NCBI GenBank assembly: GCA_016713765.1
Contig: JADJON010000001.1
Coordinates: 2,356,001 to 2,420,000 of the forward strand
Origin: Bacteroidota bacterium
GTDB lineage: Bacteria > Bacteroidota > Bacteroidia > AKYH767-A > 2013-40CM-41-45
DNA length: 64,000 nucleotides
Direction: 5' to 3'
The position numbers and the translations under genes were made by a program. Under the pieces are notes generated by a model. The model had not been told where the DNA came from. It did no database searches and was given only the letters and a program-made list of their open reading frames with translations. Shown here piece after piece: positions 42,342-51,263 of the stretch (the stretch's first letter is position 1; every line of letters begins with the position of its first letter).

Positions 42342-44132
42342 TTATTGTAAAATATCGGAAAACTGAACTTCATACAGCTTGCGGTATATTCCATCGCGCC
42401 GCATCAGTTCCGCATGCGTCCCTTCCTCCATCTTGCGGCCATGATCCAGCACCACGATCTTATCAGCCTTCTGAATAGTCGCCAACCGATGTGCCACCAC
42501 GATCGACGTTCGATTGCTGGTCAGCACTTCAGTAGCCTGTTGGATCAGGGCCTCCGACTCAGCATCGATGGAACTGGTCGCCTCGTCGAGGATCAGGATC
42601 CTGGGATTGAACACATACGCCCGGATGAACGATAATAACTGTCGCTGGCCGACCGATAGCATGGCTCCGCGCTCCATGACGTTGAAGTCGTATCCTCCCG
42701 GGAGCCGTTCGATGAAACGATGTGCGCCCACTCTTTTGGCAGCCTCTTCCACCTGCTCCCTGCTGATGGATGGGTCATAGAGGGTAATGTTGTTGTGGAT
42801 CGTGTCCGAAAACAGGAAAACATCCTGCATGACCATGGCGATGTTACGGCGCAGACTGTCGAGGGAAAAAGATCGGACATCCGACCCATCGATCCGGATC
42901 TCGCCGCGCTGGAACTCGTATTGGCGACCGATCAGGTTGATGACCGAGGACTTGCCCGCTCCCGTGGCTCCTACAAGTGCGATCATTTTCCCGGCTTCGA
43001 TGTTCAGATCGAGGTCACGAAGGATCCAGTCCGGTTCGGCAGGGTCTGCATCCGGCGCCGGATCTTTGTAAGCAAACCAGACGTTCCGGAATTCAATGCT
43101 TCCCCGGATATGATCGGCTGAACCGGTTCCCTTGTCAGAAATGAACTCCTGCTGATCCAGCAGTCTGAAGACGCGCTCGGAACTTACGACTCCCATTTGG
43201 AGGGTATTGAACTTATCCGCCAATTCCCGGATGGGCCGGAAGATCATGTTGATGTACATGATGAAGGCGATCACATTACCGACCGATGCGGTCTCCTGTA
43301 TGACCCCGCGAGCCCCCCACCAGACCAACAATCCGATCGATGCGGCGGTCAGGATCTCGACCACCGGAAAAAAAATCGAGTAGTACCAGACCGATCGGAT
43401 ATTGGCCGACCGGTGTTCCCGGTTGATCTGCTTGAAGCGGCGTAGTTCTTCGTCCTCCCGGTTAAAGACTTGAACGATGCTCATGCCCGTCAGATGCTCC
43501 TGGACAAAACTATTGAGCGCCGCCACTTGCGTCCGTACGTCCCGGAAAGAGTCTCGTATCCCTTTCTGGAAAAAACGGGTTGCGAACAAGAGGATCGGGA
43601 TCGTCGACAAACTGATCAGGCTGAGTTTCCAGTCAATCGCAAACATGAAAACAATAATCACCACCAGTTGCAGCAGGTCGCCGATGATGACAATCAGGCC
43701 TTCCGAGAAGATATCGGCAATGGTTTCCATATCGCTGATACTGCGGGTTACCAACGTACCGATCGGTGTACGATCGAAAAACTTCAGCCGGAGCCTGAGT
43801 ATATGCCGAAACAACTCGATGCGCAGGTCCCGTATGACCGCCTGGCCGATCCAATTGGTCAGATAAGTATGGAAATACTGTACGGCCGACTGTGCAAGCA
43901 GCAATCCCACGAGGATCAGGCTCATGTACAACAGTCCCTGCCCGTCAAACCGACTGATATAGGTATCGACTGTGTACTGCACCAGCATCGGGCGCAATGG
44001 ACCCAGCACCGCGAGCAGCAAGGTCAGGCCTACACTTAAGTAGAAACCTTTACGATATGGCTTTGTAAACCGGAAGATCCGCTTCAGGATGTTCACGTCA
44101 AACGCCCTGCCGGCTACGGGTTGATCAGCCAT
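42342..44132 (-). CDS. ABC transporter, fused permease/ATPase (MsbA-like exporter)
   Basis: 596 residues from MADQPVAGRAFD (start overlaps truA by 8 bases; two more upstream ATGs are in frame). The N-terminal half has six transmembrane helices of the type I exporter fold (residues about 30-310). The ATPase half has Walker A GATGAGKSS (about residue 389), Q-loop MVMQDVFLFSDT, Walker B ILILDEATSSID and H-loop VVAHRLATI. The ABC signature reads MLSVGQRQLL, Val replacing the usual first Gly of LSGGQ. It is a half-size exporter acting as a homodimer; MsbA-like lipid or drug flipping is likely but the substrate is not shown by sequence. It is translationally coupled to truA. Confidence 0.92.
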   Translation of the reverse strand: MADQPVAGRAFDVNILKRIFRFTKPYRKGFYLSVGLTLLLAVLGPLRPMLVQYTVDTYISRFDGQGLLYMSLILVGLLLAQSAVQYFHTYLTNWIGQAVIRDLRIELFRHILRLRLKFFDRTPIGTLVTRSISDMETIADIFSEGLIVIIGDLLQLVVIIVFMFAIDWKLSLISLSTIPILLFATRFFQKGIRDSFRDVRTQVAALNSFVQEHLTGMSIVQVFNREDEELRRFKQINREHRSANIRSVWYYSIFFPVVEILTAASIGLLVWWGARGVIQETASVGNVIAFIMYINMIFRPIRELADKFNTLQMGVVSSERVFRLLDQQEFISDKGTGSADHIRGSIEFRNVWFAYKDPAPDADPAEPDWILRDLDLNIEAGKMIALVGATGAGKSSVINLIGRQYEFQRGEIRIDGSDVRSFSLDSLRRNIAMVMQDVFLFSDTIHNNITLYDPSISREQVEEAAKRVGAHRFIERLPGGYDFNVMERGAMLSVGQRQLLSFIRAYVFNPRILILDEATSSIDAESEALIQQATEVLTSNRTSIVVAHRLATIQKADKIVVLDHGRKMEEGTHAELMRRDGIYRKLYEVQFSDILQ

Positions 44133-44889
44133 CCTTCCTCCCATCCTGAACATACGGATACCTGACCGACACCAGACTCAGACCGTGCGCAGGCATCGAC
44201 TTTCCGGCATCCTGACGATTGCCTTCCTGCAACAAAGCCTGAAACTCCGGTTCATTCATTCTTCCTTGTCCTACTTCCAGCAGGGTACCTACGACTGCGC
44301 GCACCATATTGCGTAAAAAACGATCCGCGCTGATCTCGAAGCAGTACGTTCCGCCGGGTTCCTCTTTCCAAACAGCCCGGTTGACCGTGCAATCGTTGGT
44401 CAGTGTTTGCGTATGGGCTTTACTGAAACAACTGAAGTCATGTTTCCCGATCAGTGAGCCGGCAACGCGGTTCATGATGGAATAATCCGGGAAGTAAGGA
44501 AGATAAGTGTACCGGAAACGCTTGAACGGATCCTTGCGGTGTATGATTCGATACTGGTAAACACGTTCCACCGCATCGAATCGGGCGTGCGCGTCTGTCG
44601 CTACCGGCAACAAGCGAAGCGCCACGATGTCGTCCGGGAGCACCCGGTTGAGTTGATGCACCAGGTCCCGATCCTGTGGAAGTGGCTCCTGCAAATCGAA
44701 GTGCAGATAAAACTGTTCCGCATGCACTCCGGTATCCGTTCGTCCACAACCTACAGATGTTACCGTTTCCTGTAAAAGTGTTGAAAGACGATTGTCGACG
44801 ACCTCCTGGACGGTCAGGGCATTCAATTGGACCTGCCAGCCGTGGTAAGCCGAGCCATCGTACGCGATTTCTAAGAAGTACCGGGACAT
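44125..44889 (-). CDS. truA: tRNA pseudouridine(38-40) synthase
   Basis: 254 residues from MSRYFLEIAYDGSAYHGW, normal for TruA. It makes pseudouridine at positions 38-40 of the anticodon arm. The catalytic Asp lies in CGRTDTGVHAEQFYLHFD; other blocks are YQYRIIHRKDPFKRFRYTY, HDFSCFSKAHTQTLTN and FEISADRFLRNMVRAVVGTL. Its 3' end overlaps the start of the ABC transporter gene by 8 bases. The upstream neighbour, the HD phosphodiesterase, lies on the same strand but ends further to the left of the truA start, with a gap of 30 bases. Confidence 0.97.
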   Translation of the reverse strand: MSRYFLEIAYDGSAYHGWQVQLNALTVQEVVDNRLSTLLQETVTSVGCGRTDTGVHAEQFYLHFDLQEPLPQDRDLVHQLNRVLPDDIVALRLLPVATDAHARFDAVERVYQYRIIHRKDPFKRFRYTYLPYFPDYSIMNRVAGSLIGKHDFSCFSKAHTQTLTNDCTVNRAVWKEEPGGTYCFEISADRFLRNMVRAVVGTLLEVGQGRMNEPEFQALLQEGNRQDAGKSMPAHGLSLVSVRYPYVQDGRKDG

Positions 44890-44919
44890 TGTGGTCGACA
44901 AAGGTACGTCGAAGACCGA

Positions 44920-47016
44920 TTAAGTCCGCGGATACTCGATCCTCACATGATAAATGCTCATCAACATCTTTTTGAAAATTTTCCGGATGTCGCTGATGTC
45001 TTTGAGGGTAATGGGAGCATTGATGAATTGACCCTGGCTCATCTGATGATCGATAATATTGTCGACCAGGTTGGAGATATTCTCCGCCGTGGCGTTCTTC
45101 AAACTGCGGGATGCAGCTTCCACGGAATCGGCCATCATGAGCACGACCGTCTCCCGGGAAAAGGGCAACGGACCCGGGTAATGAAACAATTCCTCGTTGG
45201 GTACTTTCTCAGGGAAGTTCTTCAGAAAACTGTGATAGAAATACTGCAGTACGCTTGTTCCATGATGGGTCCGGATAAAATCGATGATCGGCTCAGGAAG
45301 TTTCCGTTGTTTGGCGATCTCGATTCCGCGAATGACGTGGTCTTTGATGATACGGGCGCTTTCTTCAAACGAGAGTTCATCGTGCGGATTGAATTCGGAG
45401 TTCTGGTTTTCGATGAAATAAAGCGGGCGCTCCATCTTGCCGATATCGTGATACAAAGCGCCTGCGCGGACGAGCAGTGGATTACCCCCGATCTTGAATG
45501 TCACCGCCTCGGCCAGGTTGGCTACCTGGAGCGAATGCTGGAAGGTCCCGGGGGCCTTATAGGCCAATTCCCGCAGCCAGGGGGAATTGGAATCCGCCAG
45601 TTCCATTAAGGAGACATCGGACAGGAAACCAAAGGTCTTCTCGAAAATGAAAATGAGCGGGAAAGCGAACAGTGTCAGCACCGAATTGGCTGCGAACCAC
45701 TTGAGATTCATCCAGTCGATGCTTCGGAAGTTCGCTTCGTGCAGGATGGTCACGCCGACGAAGGCGATCGAATAAGCCGCGAAGATCATCAGAACGCTGA
45801 TGAAAAACTGCACCCGGCGACTCATGCTGACGATCGTGAAGATCGCGACCATGCCGGCAATGGTTTGGATGAACATGAATTCGAAACCACTCGGGGCTTC
45901 GAACCCGATGATCAGCAGGCTGACGATATGGGTGAACAGAGCCGTCCGCGTATCATAAAAAGCACGAATGACGATCGGCAGAATGCAGACCGGCACCATG
46001 TACATGTCGAAGAGGTTGACCTTCCTGGCCCACAGGAATACATAGGTCGTGAGCAGCAACAGCAACAGCAAAAGGGTGATTTTGGCCAGGTCGTCATACA
46101 ATTCCTTCCGGAACTGGTACAGGAACAATATCAGCATCGAAATCGCCAGCGAAACGAGTAGGAAGTGTCCGAGGAACATCATCCAGCGGGAAGCGCCGGT
46201 GATCTCCTGGTTCTTCATCTCCGCCTTGAGCGATTCCAGTCGCTGGAAACGGTTGTCGTCGACCACCTCCCCTTTCAGGATCACGACTTCATCCTTTTGG
46301 ACCAGGCCACGGGTGGTGGAGATCTTATCGAGCACCTGTCGGGTCCATTGACGCGTGGCCTGATCGTCAAAGAGCACGTTGTGCGCGAGTGAATTCTCCA
46401 ACAAAGGCGCCAGTAGCGCCTGATCAGCGGCAGTCAGTGAATTGAGTTGATCATTGATCGCTTCGTACGCGGTCTGGATCGTAAAGAAGTCGGTGACCGG
46501 CCGTTCATCCGCCACGTTGCCATTGACCAGGGTGAGCATGCCGTCATCATTTCTTCCTGCCGGCTGGTCGGACAACAAGATAACCCCCTTCCTGAAAACC
46601 ATCCGCAGCACTTCGGTTCCGATGCTTTCCTGTAAGCCGCGATTACGTTCCAGTTGTTCCTGTTCCCGGGGGGATCGCTTTCCGTTCGCATACTTCGCCG
46701 ACCAGGTTTCACTCAGGCTTTTCCTGAATAAGTCGATCCTTTCCGCTTCCGTCGCGGTATTGAACCGGTAAAAGGGATGAATGGTGCGCAGGACTTCCGC
46801 CCGCTCTTCATTGAGTTCCGCCTCGTTCTTCGTGATGGCATAATCAAAGGGAGCCAGCAGATTATCGTATGGCCAGGGTTTACCCTTCTGATAGGTATAG
46901 TTGAATTGCGTTTCCTTGGGAAGCGCGACGACAATCAGCAATACTGTCAGCAGGAACAGGAAATACTTGAAAACCTGTTCATGTCGGTTGGCGATCCGGG
47001 AAAAAAAACGACGCAT
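44920..47016 (-). CDS. 7TM-HD membrane phosphodiesterase (PgpH type)
   Basis: 698 residues from MRRFFSRIANRHEQ; 24 upstream in-frame codons are not conserved. Order: one N-terminal helix (about residues 18-36), a large extracytoplasmic 7TMR-HDED domain (about 40-270), seven helices (about 285-470, including LLLLLLLTTYVFLWA), then a cytoplasmic HD domain. The HD residues are in LYHDIGKMERP (about residue 525), followed by FNPHDELSFEESARIIKDHV and IIDFIRTHHGTS. PgpH-type proteins hydrolyse cyclic di-AMP; the HD motif is intact. In Bacteroidota the gene commonly neighbours truA. c-di-AMP specificity is inferred from family, not shown here. Confidence 0.92.
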   Translation of the reverse strand: MRRFFSRIANRHEQVFKYFLFLLTVLLIVVALPKETQFNYTYQKGKPWPYDNLLAPFDYAITKNEAELNEERAEVLRTIHPFYRFNTATEAERIDLFRKSLSETWSAKYANGKRSPREQEQLERNRGLQESIGTEVLRMVFRKGVILLSDQPAGRNDDGMLTLVNGNVADERPVTDFFTIQTAYEAINDQLNSLTAADQALLAPLLENSLAHNVLFDDQATRQWTRQVLDKISTTRGLVQKDEVVILKGEVVDDNRFQRLESLKAEMKNQEITGASRWMMFLGHFLLVSLAISMLILFLYQFRKELYDDLAKITLLLLLLLLTTYVFLWARKVNLFDMYMVPVCILPIVIRAFYDTRTALFTHIVSLLIIGFEAPSGFEFMFIQTIAGMVAIFTIVSMSRRVQFFISVLMIFAAYSIAFVGVTILHEANFRSIDWMNLKWFAANSVLTLFAFPLIFIFEKTFGFLSDVSLMELADSNSPWLRELAYKAPGTFQHSLQVANLAEAVTFKIGGNPLLVRAGALYHDIGKMERPLYFIENQNSEFNPHDELSFEESARIIKDHVIRGIEIAKQRKLPEPIIDFIRTHHGTSVLQYFYHSFLKNFPEKVPNEELFHYPGPLPFSRETVVLMMADSVEAASRSLKNATAENISNLVDNIIDHQMSQGQFINAPITLKDISDIRKIFKKMLMSIYHVRIEYPRT

Positions 47017-47113
47017 GGTTTGTTCTCGACAGGACGAATCTGCATAAAAGTAACCAGGCTCCTGCGAATGGTCGGAGGGAAATTTCAACAGGCTCCGGCT
47101 AACACCGTGGGAC

Positions 47114-47130
47114 TAAGTTTGCTACCTTTG
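47114..47130 (+). promoter_or_regulatory. Two overlapping -7 elements before the thiolase gene
   Basis: TAAGTTTG (47114-47121) and TACCTTTG (47123-47130) both match TAnnTTTG. The second is 19 bases before the ATG. No clear TTG at -33. Confidence 0.5.
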
Positions 47131-47149
47131 CACACCCAAAACCAAGACC

Positions 47150-48328
47150 ATGAAAGAAGTCTATATCGTCTCCGCAGTTCGTACACCGATCGGAAGTTTC
47201 GGCGGTACCTTGTCCGCCCTATCCGCCCCACAGCTTGGCTCCCATGCCATCAAAGCGGCGCTGGAGCGCATCAAGTTGGATCCGAAAGAAGTTCAGGAAG
47301 TTTATTTCGGCAATGTACTCTCTGCCGGAGTCGGTCAGGCACCGGTCACCCAGGCCTCCATCGGCGCAGGGCTTCCGAACACCGTACCCGGTACGACGAT
47401 CAATAAAGTATGTGCCTCCGGCATGAAAGCGATAACTCTTGCTGCAGAATCGATCCTGCTGGGCGACAATGATTGCGTGGTCGCGGGAGGAATGGAGAGC
47501 ATGAGTAATGTTCCCTACTACCTCGACAAGGCACGGAACGGGTACAAACTTGGACACGGGTCGGTTACAGACGGACTGGTGAAGGACGGACTATGGGATG
47601 TGTACAAGGATTATCATATGGGTAACGCTGCCGAGTTGTGCGCCACCGAGTGCAAGATCAGCCGCGAGGAACAGGATGCGTATGCCCTGGAATCCTACCG
47701 TCGTTCGGTAGAAGCCTACAAGAACGGAGCCTTCAAAGACGAGATCGTGCCGATCAGCGTGCCGGTACGCGGAAAAGATCCGATCGTCGTATCAGAAGAC
47801 GAGGAGTACAAGAATCTCAAGGCCGATAAAGTGCCTTCCCTGAAACCTGCCTTTCAGAAAGACGGAACGGTAACCGCAGCCAATGCATCCAAATTGAATG
47901 ACGGGGCAGCGGCACTGGTGCTCATGAGTAAAGAAAAGGCCGATCAACTCGGTATTCGACCGATCGCGAAGATCCGCTCGTATGCGGATGCGCAGCAGGC
48001 ACCGGAATGGTTTACGACGGCTCCTGCCAAAGCGCTCCCCCGCGCCATCGAAAAGGCCGGACTCAAACCCGAACAGATCGAATACTACGAGATCAACGAA
48101 GCGTTCTCGGTGGTCGCGATCGCCAACAATCAACTGATGAAGCTCGATCCCGCCAGGGTGAACGTGTTCGGTGGTGCCGTTTCACTCGGACATCCGTTGG
48201 GAGCCAGTGGTGCGCGCATTGTCGTGACCCTGATCTCCGTGCTCAGGCAGCGCGGTGCGAAGATCGGTGCAGCCGGTATCTGCAATGGTGGCGGCGGAGC
48301 CAGCGCCATGGTGATCGAATTGGTTTGA
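47150..48328 (+). CDS. Acetyl-CoA C-acetyltransferase (thiolase)
   Basis: 392 residues, full length. It condenses two acetyl-CoA to acetoacetyl-CoA or runs the reverse. The nucleophile is Cys88 in NKVCASGMKAI; His is in GHPLGASGARI and the second Cys in GICNGGGGASAMV; GMESMSNVPYYLD is the usual thiolase landmark. Length and motifs favour the biosynthetic (acetoacetyl-CoA) type over long-chain thiolases, but no polyhydroxybutyrate or mevalonate genes are adjacent. Its promoter region carries two -7 boxes and a strong terminator follows. Confidence 0.94.
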   Translation: MKEVYIVSAVRTPIGSFGGTLSALSAPQLGSHAIKAALERIKLDPKEVQEVYFGNVLSAGVGQAPVTQASIGAGLPNTVPGTTINKVCASGMKAITLAAESILLGDNDCVVAGGMESMSNVPYYLDKARNGYKLGHGSVTDGLVKDGLWDVYKDYHMGNAAELCATECKISREEQDAYALESYRRSVEAYKNGAFKDEIVPISVPVRGKDPIVVSEDEEYKNLKADKVPSLKPAFQKDGTVTAANASKLNDGAAALVLMSKEKADQLGIRPIAKIRSYADAQQAPEWFTTAPAKALPRAIEKAGLKPEQIEYYEINEAFSVVAIANNQLMKLDPARVNVFGGAVSLGHPLGASGARIVVTLISVLRQRGAKIGAAGICNGGGGASAMVIELV

Positions 48329-48350
48329 ACCTGTTGACATTCGCTTTCGT

Positions 48351-48386
48351 AAAACGGGAAAGGCTCGCTGGAACCTTTCCCGTTTT
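48351..48386 (+). terminator. Terminator after the thiolase gene
   Basis: AAAACGGGAAAGG (48351-48363) pairs perfectly with CCTTTCCCGTTTT (48374-48386) over a ten-base loop. Confidence 0.85.
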
Positions 48387-48402
48387 GCATTAATTTAGTC
48401 GC

Positions 48403-49182
48403 ATGTTTGCCATTTGCCCTTTAAGTGTAGTGCCGGTCAGAAAAGAACCGAGCGACCGAAGCGAAATCGTTACCCAGCTGCTCTTCGGTGATCTGGTGGA
48501 GATACAAGACCGACAGGACAATTGGCGAAAGATCAAAGTGCTGGATGACGATTATCCGGGATGGGTTGACAAGAAACAATTGCGCGCCATGGAAGAATCG
48601 GAAGTGCGCACCATTTTGAGCGCCCCCCGAACCGTGACACTGGACATCGTTCAATTAGTTGTCTGGGACCAGCACCAGATGATTCCGGTCGTACTCGGAA
48701 GCAGCCTGCCCGGCTATCATGACAAGCAATTCAAGATATCCGGAACTGCCTTCCTATATGAGGGTTCCGTAACACAGCTATCGAAGCCTGACCCGGTACA
48801 CATGCTGGAACATGCGTATATGTACCTGCACGCCCCTTATCTGTGGGGTGGAAAATCTCCCTTTGGAATCGACTGCTCGGGCTTTACCCAGATGGTTTAT
48901 AAACTTTCCGGCATCCGTATCCGGCGGGATGCATGGCAACAATCCGAGCAAGGAACACCGGTTCCAAATATCCAGGAAGCGCGTGCAGGCGACCTCGCTT
49001 TTTTTTCCAATGATGAGGGCAAAGTCATTCACACCGGAATCTTACTTCCCGGTGGCCGGATCATGCATGCCAGTGGCCGTGTCAGGATCGATGAACTTGA
49101 TGCTACCGGTATCTTGAATTCCGATACCGGGCAACTCAGTCACCGCCTTCATTCCATACGCAGGTATGTGAATCTTCCCTAA
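48403..49182 (+). CDS. NlpC/P60 family peptidoglycan hydrolase with SH3-like domain
   Basis: 259 residues, no signal peptide visible. Residues 1-70 are an SH3b-like domain (VPVRKEPSDRSEIVTQLLFG, DLVEIQDRQDNWRKIKVLDD, YPGWVDKKQLRAMEE). A second SH3-like part follows. Residues about 135-255 are NlpC/P60: WGGKSPFGIDCSGFTQ carries the catalytic Cys, VIHTGILL the His, and HASGRV the third polar residue. It should cleave peptide stems of peptidoglycan (D-Glu to diamino acid bond), probably of imported muropeptides given the lack of an export signal. It stands alone 20 bases behind the thiolase terminator. Confidence 0.9.
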   Translation: MFAICPLSVVPVRKEPSDRSEIVTQLLFGDLVEIQDRQDNWRKIKVLDDDYPGWVDKKQLRAMEESEVRTILSAPRTVTLDIVQLVVWDQHQMIPVVLGSSLPGYHDKQFKISGTAFLYEGSVTQLSKPDPVHMLEHAYMYLHAPYLWGGKSPFGIDCSGFTQMVYKLSGIRIRRDAWQQSEQGTPVPNIQEARAGDLAFFSNDEGKVIHTGILLPGGRIMHASGRVRIDELDATGILNSDTGQLSHRLHSIRRYVNLP

Positions 49183-49249
49183 GATCCTACGGGTCACTTA
49201 GGTGCCTGAAGGCGATCATTTTAGGAATTTGTTGAAAAAACGCCCTTGT

Positions 49250-49268
49250 TTGTTAATGAAATTAACAA
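49250..49268. promoter_or_regulatory. Perfect inverted repeat upstream of the OmpA gene
   Basis: TTGTTAAT (49250-49257), spacer GAA, then ATTAACAA (49261-49268). It lies 37 bases before the ATG and near a TACCTTAA element (49282-49289) that partly matches the -7 consensus. Either operator or leader hairpin. Confidence 0.4.
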
Positions 49269-49305
49269 TTAATTTGGTCATTACCTTAACCAAAACCGCG
49301 AACTC

Positions 49306-50808
49306 ATGAATTGCAGAACATTTAGTCACTTGTTGCTTGGCCTTGCCATGTTGCTGGTGACCGGCACAAGCATGGCCCAAAATGCTGAATTCAAATGGGG
49401 ACTGGGATTCCACGGAGCCTTGGTCGAATCTAAGACCAGCCTTGGTGATAATTTCTTCAGTTTCAAGGTGAATGACAAAACCTTTGGCCAGGGCATTTCT
49501 ATCAATCGTTACCTGAACAAGTCTTTTGATCTGGGATTGTTCCTGCTGCATGGAGCCATGTCGCAAAAGAAGGATCCCTATTTCATGGATGACCTGGTTT
49601 ACACGGCAGATCTTCGCCTTCGTTACAAACTGTACAACGGGTACATTTTCAACGAAGATGCCTGCATCGGACCTTATCTGACAGCCGGTATCGGCGGTGC
49701 TTTCGGTGATGTGGAAGCAAATGGACCTAAGGAGAAAATCGACGATAATATGGTTGCCGGCCTCGACATCTATGCCGGAGCCGGAATCCGTTTCCGCCTG
49801 AGCGATCAGGTCAGCCTGGATTGGCAGACCGGTTTACACATGCCTTCGGACAACAAGTGGGATGCTAACGAAGACGGCGACAAGGACCAGTTCCTCGAGC
49901 ACTCGCTCGGTGTGATCGTCAACCTCGGTGTTGCTAAGGATAGCGACGGCGATGGCGTTTCCGATAAGAACGACAAGTGTCCGAATACCCCTGCCGGTGT
50001 CAAAGTTGATGAAGCCGGATGTCCGCTCGACGGCGATAAGGACGGCGTGGCCGATTACCTTGATGATTGCCCGGCAGTGCCTGGTGTTGCCGCCCTTAAA
50101 GGCTGTCCGGACAAGGACAATGACGGCGTTGCTGATCGTGACGACCGTTGCCCGGATGTTGCCGGCCTGATGACCCTGCAAGGTTGTCCGGATGCGGACG
50201 GTGACGGGGTTGCCGATCTGGATGACAAATGCCCGGATACCAAGGCAGGATATAAAGTAAACGAAACCGGTTGCCCGATGGACAGTGACGGAGACGGTGT
50301 AGTGAATGAAGAAGACGATTGCCCGACCATCAAAGGTGCCGCTTTCCTGAAAGGTTGTCCGGATGGTGACAGCGACGGCATTGCCGACAAAGACGACAAG
50401 TGTCCTACGGTAGCCGGCGTTGCCAGCAACAAAGGTTGTCCGGAGATCCCGAAAGAGATCATCACCCAGATCACCAAGATCGCCAGCAAGATCTTCTTCG
50501 AGACCGGTTCCGATAAGCTGAAGAGCGCCTCTAAGACCCAGCTTGACGACCTCTCCGACATCCTCAAGAAGTATCCGGAAGCGAAACTTTCCATCGAAGG
50601 CCACACCGACAACACCGGTGACGCGCAGAAGAACATGGTGCTTTCGCAGAAGCGTTGTGAGTCTGTAAAGAACTACCTCGCATCGAAAGGAGTCGACCCT
50701 GAGCGCATGAAAGCCACCGGTTACGGCGATACCCGTCCGGTTGCAGACAATAAGACTTCGGAAGGCCGTGCGAAGAACCGTCGCGTGGAGTTGAAGACCG
50801 AGTACTAA
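49306..50808 (+). CDS. OmpA-family outer-membrane protein with thrombospondin type-3 repeats
   Basis: 500 residues. A signal peptide (cleaved after SMAQ, residue about 25) precedes an eight-stranded-barrel-like N-domain (about 26-205). Then come six calcium-binding TSP3 repeats (about 207-375; units such as DSDGDGVSDKNDKCPNTPAG and DKDNDGVADRDDRCPDVAG), and the OmpA/MotB peptidoglycan-binding domain (about 390-500) with IFFETGSDKLKSASKTQLDD, SIEGHTDNTGDAQ and RRVELKTEY. It links the outer membrane to peptidoglycan; the rigid calcium-bound repeats act as a spacer. Codon use is strongly biased, which suggests an abundant protein. Confidence 0.95.
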   Translation: MNCRTFSHLLLGLAMLLVTGTSMAQNAEFKWGLGFHGALVESKTSLGDNFFSFKVNDKTFGQGISINRYLNKSFDLGLFLLHGAMSQKKDPYFMDDLVYTADLRLRYKLYNGYIFNEDACIGPYLTAGIGGAFGDVEANGPKEKIDDNMVAGLDIYAGAGIRFRLSDQVSLDWQTGLHMPSDNKWDANEDGDKDQFLEHSLGVIVNLGVAKDSDGDGVSDKNDKCPNTPAGVKVDEAGCPLDGDKDGVADYLDDCPAVPGVAALKGCPDKDNDGVADRDDRCPDVAGLMTLQGCPDADGDGVADLDDKCPDTKAGYKVNETGCPMDSDGDGVVNEEDDCPTIKGAAFLKGCPDGDSDGIADKDDKCPTVAGVASNKGCPEIPKEIITQITKIASKIFFETGSDKLKSASKTQLDDLSDILKKYPEAKLSIEGHTDNTGDAQKNMVLSQKRCESVKNYLASKGVDPERMKATGYGDTRPVADNKTSEGRAKNRRVELKTEY

Positions 50809-50834
50809 GAAAAGCCGAACAACGGTAGAGACAG

Positions 50835-50859
50835 AGCCGCTCCATTCGGGGCGGCTTTT
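50835..50859 (+). terminator. Terminator after the OmpA gene
   Basis: AGCCGCTCC pairs with GGGGCGGCT around ATTC and is followed by TTTTC. Confidence 0.75.
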
Positions 50860-50868
50860 CTTGTTAAT

Positions 50869-51000
50869 GGTTCCGGGTTTCGAGTTTCGGGTTCCGGGTT
50901 TAGTTGAAGGTTGAAGGTTGAAGGTTGAAGGTCGCTCACATCGTTACAACGTTCAAACGTTTAAACGTTTAAACGTTCATTAAACCCGGAACCCGGAACA
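50869..51000. repeat. Composite repeat: inverted arms around tandem GTTGAAG and AACGTTTA tracts
   Basis: A 15-base arm CGGGTTCCGGGTTTA (50888-50902) recurs as its exact reverse complement at 50981-50995; a partial direct copy of the arm (GGTTCCGGGTTT) lies at 50869-50880. Between the arms are four perfect copies of GTTGAAG (50903-50930) and a run of AACGTTTAA palindromes (50948-50977). No coding potential. Its layout resembles a small dispersed element or a structured RNA site. Confidence 0.7.
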
Positions 51001-51081
51001 TCTTTCAGCCCCGCGCAGCGGCATTCGCCACGCATTTCACGCCGTTCGCCCAAAAGAACTTTACAAAATGTCAACAATTAT

Positions 51082-51111
51082 TTGCCAATTCCAATTTGTA
51101 CATTATCTTTC
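51082..51111 (+). promoter_or_regulatory. Promoter of the giant surface protein (TTG-N19-TATCTTTC)
   Basis: TTG (51082-51084) and TATCTTTC (51104-51111) are 19 bases apart; only the last base of the -7 box departs from the consensus. The leader is about 150 bases long, unusually long for this window. Confidence 0.65.
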
Positions 51112-51263
51112 GACCCGTCAAACTGCCCATGGATAAAGGCCTACGCTCAATCTGGTGGAATTTTAGTTTTATCATACGTCGACCGGTGCCGTCGTTGGTG
51201 TCGGTTTCCTCATATCATCCCCTGAAACACAAACAACAACCAATAACTCAAAACAACAGTAAC

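Larger units (their letters stand above)
50809..51263. other. 455-base intergenic region before the giant surface protein
   Basis: Contains the OmpA terminator, the composite repeat at 50869-51000, and the promoter and long leader of the 1929-residue gene. A frame from 51096 runs into that gene but its first 56 codons do not look like protein (they precede the signal peptide), so the start is set at 51264. Confidence 0.65.

Noticed and set aside
50903..50930. GTTGAAG tandem units considered as a CRISPR array
   Set aside because: Units are seven bases long with no spacers between them and there are no cas genes.
51096..51263. N-terminal extension of the 1929-residue protein
   Set aside because: The signal peptide begins at 51264; the upstream codons cross the likely transcript start region.
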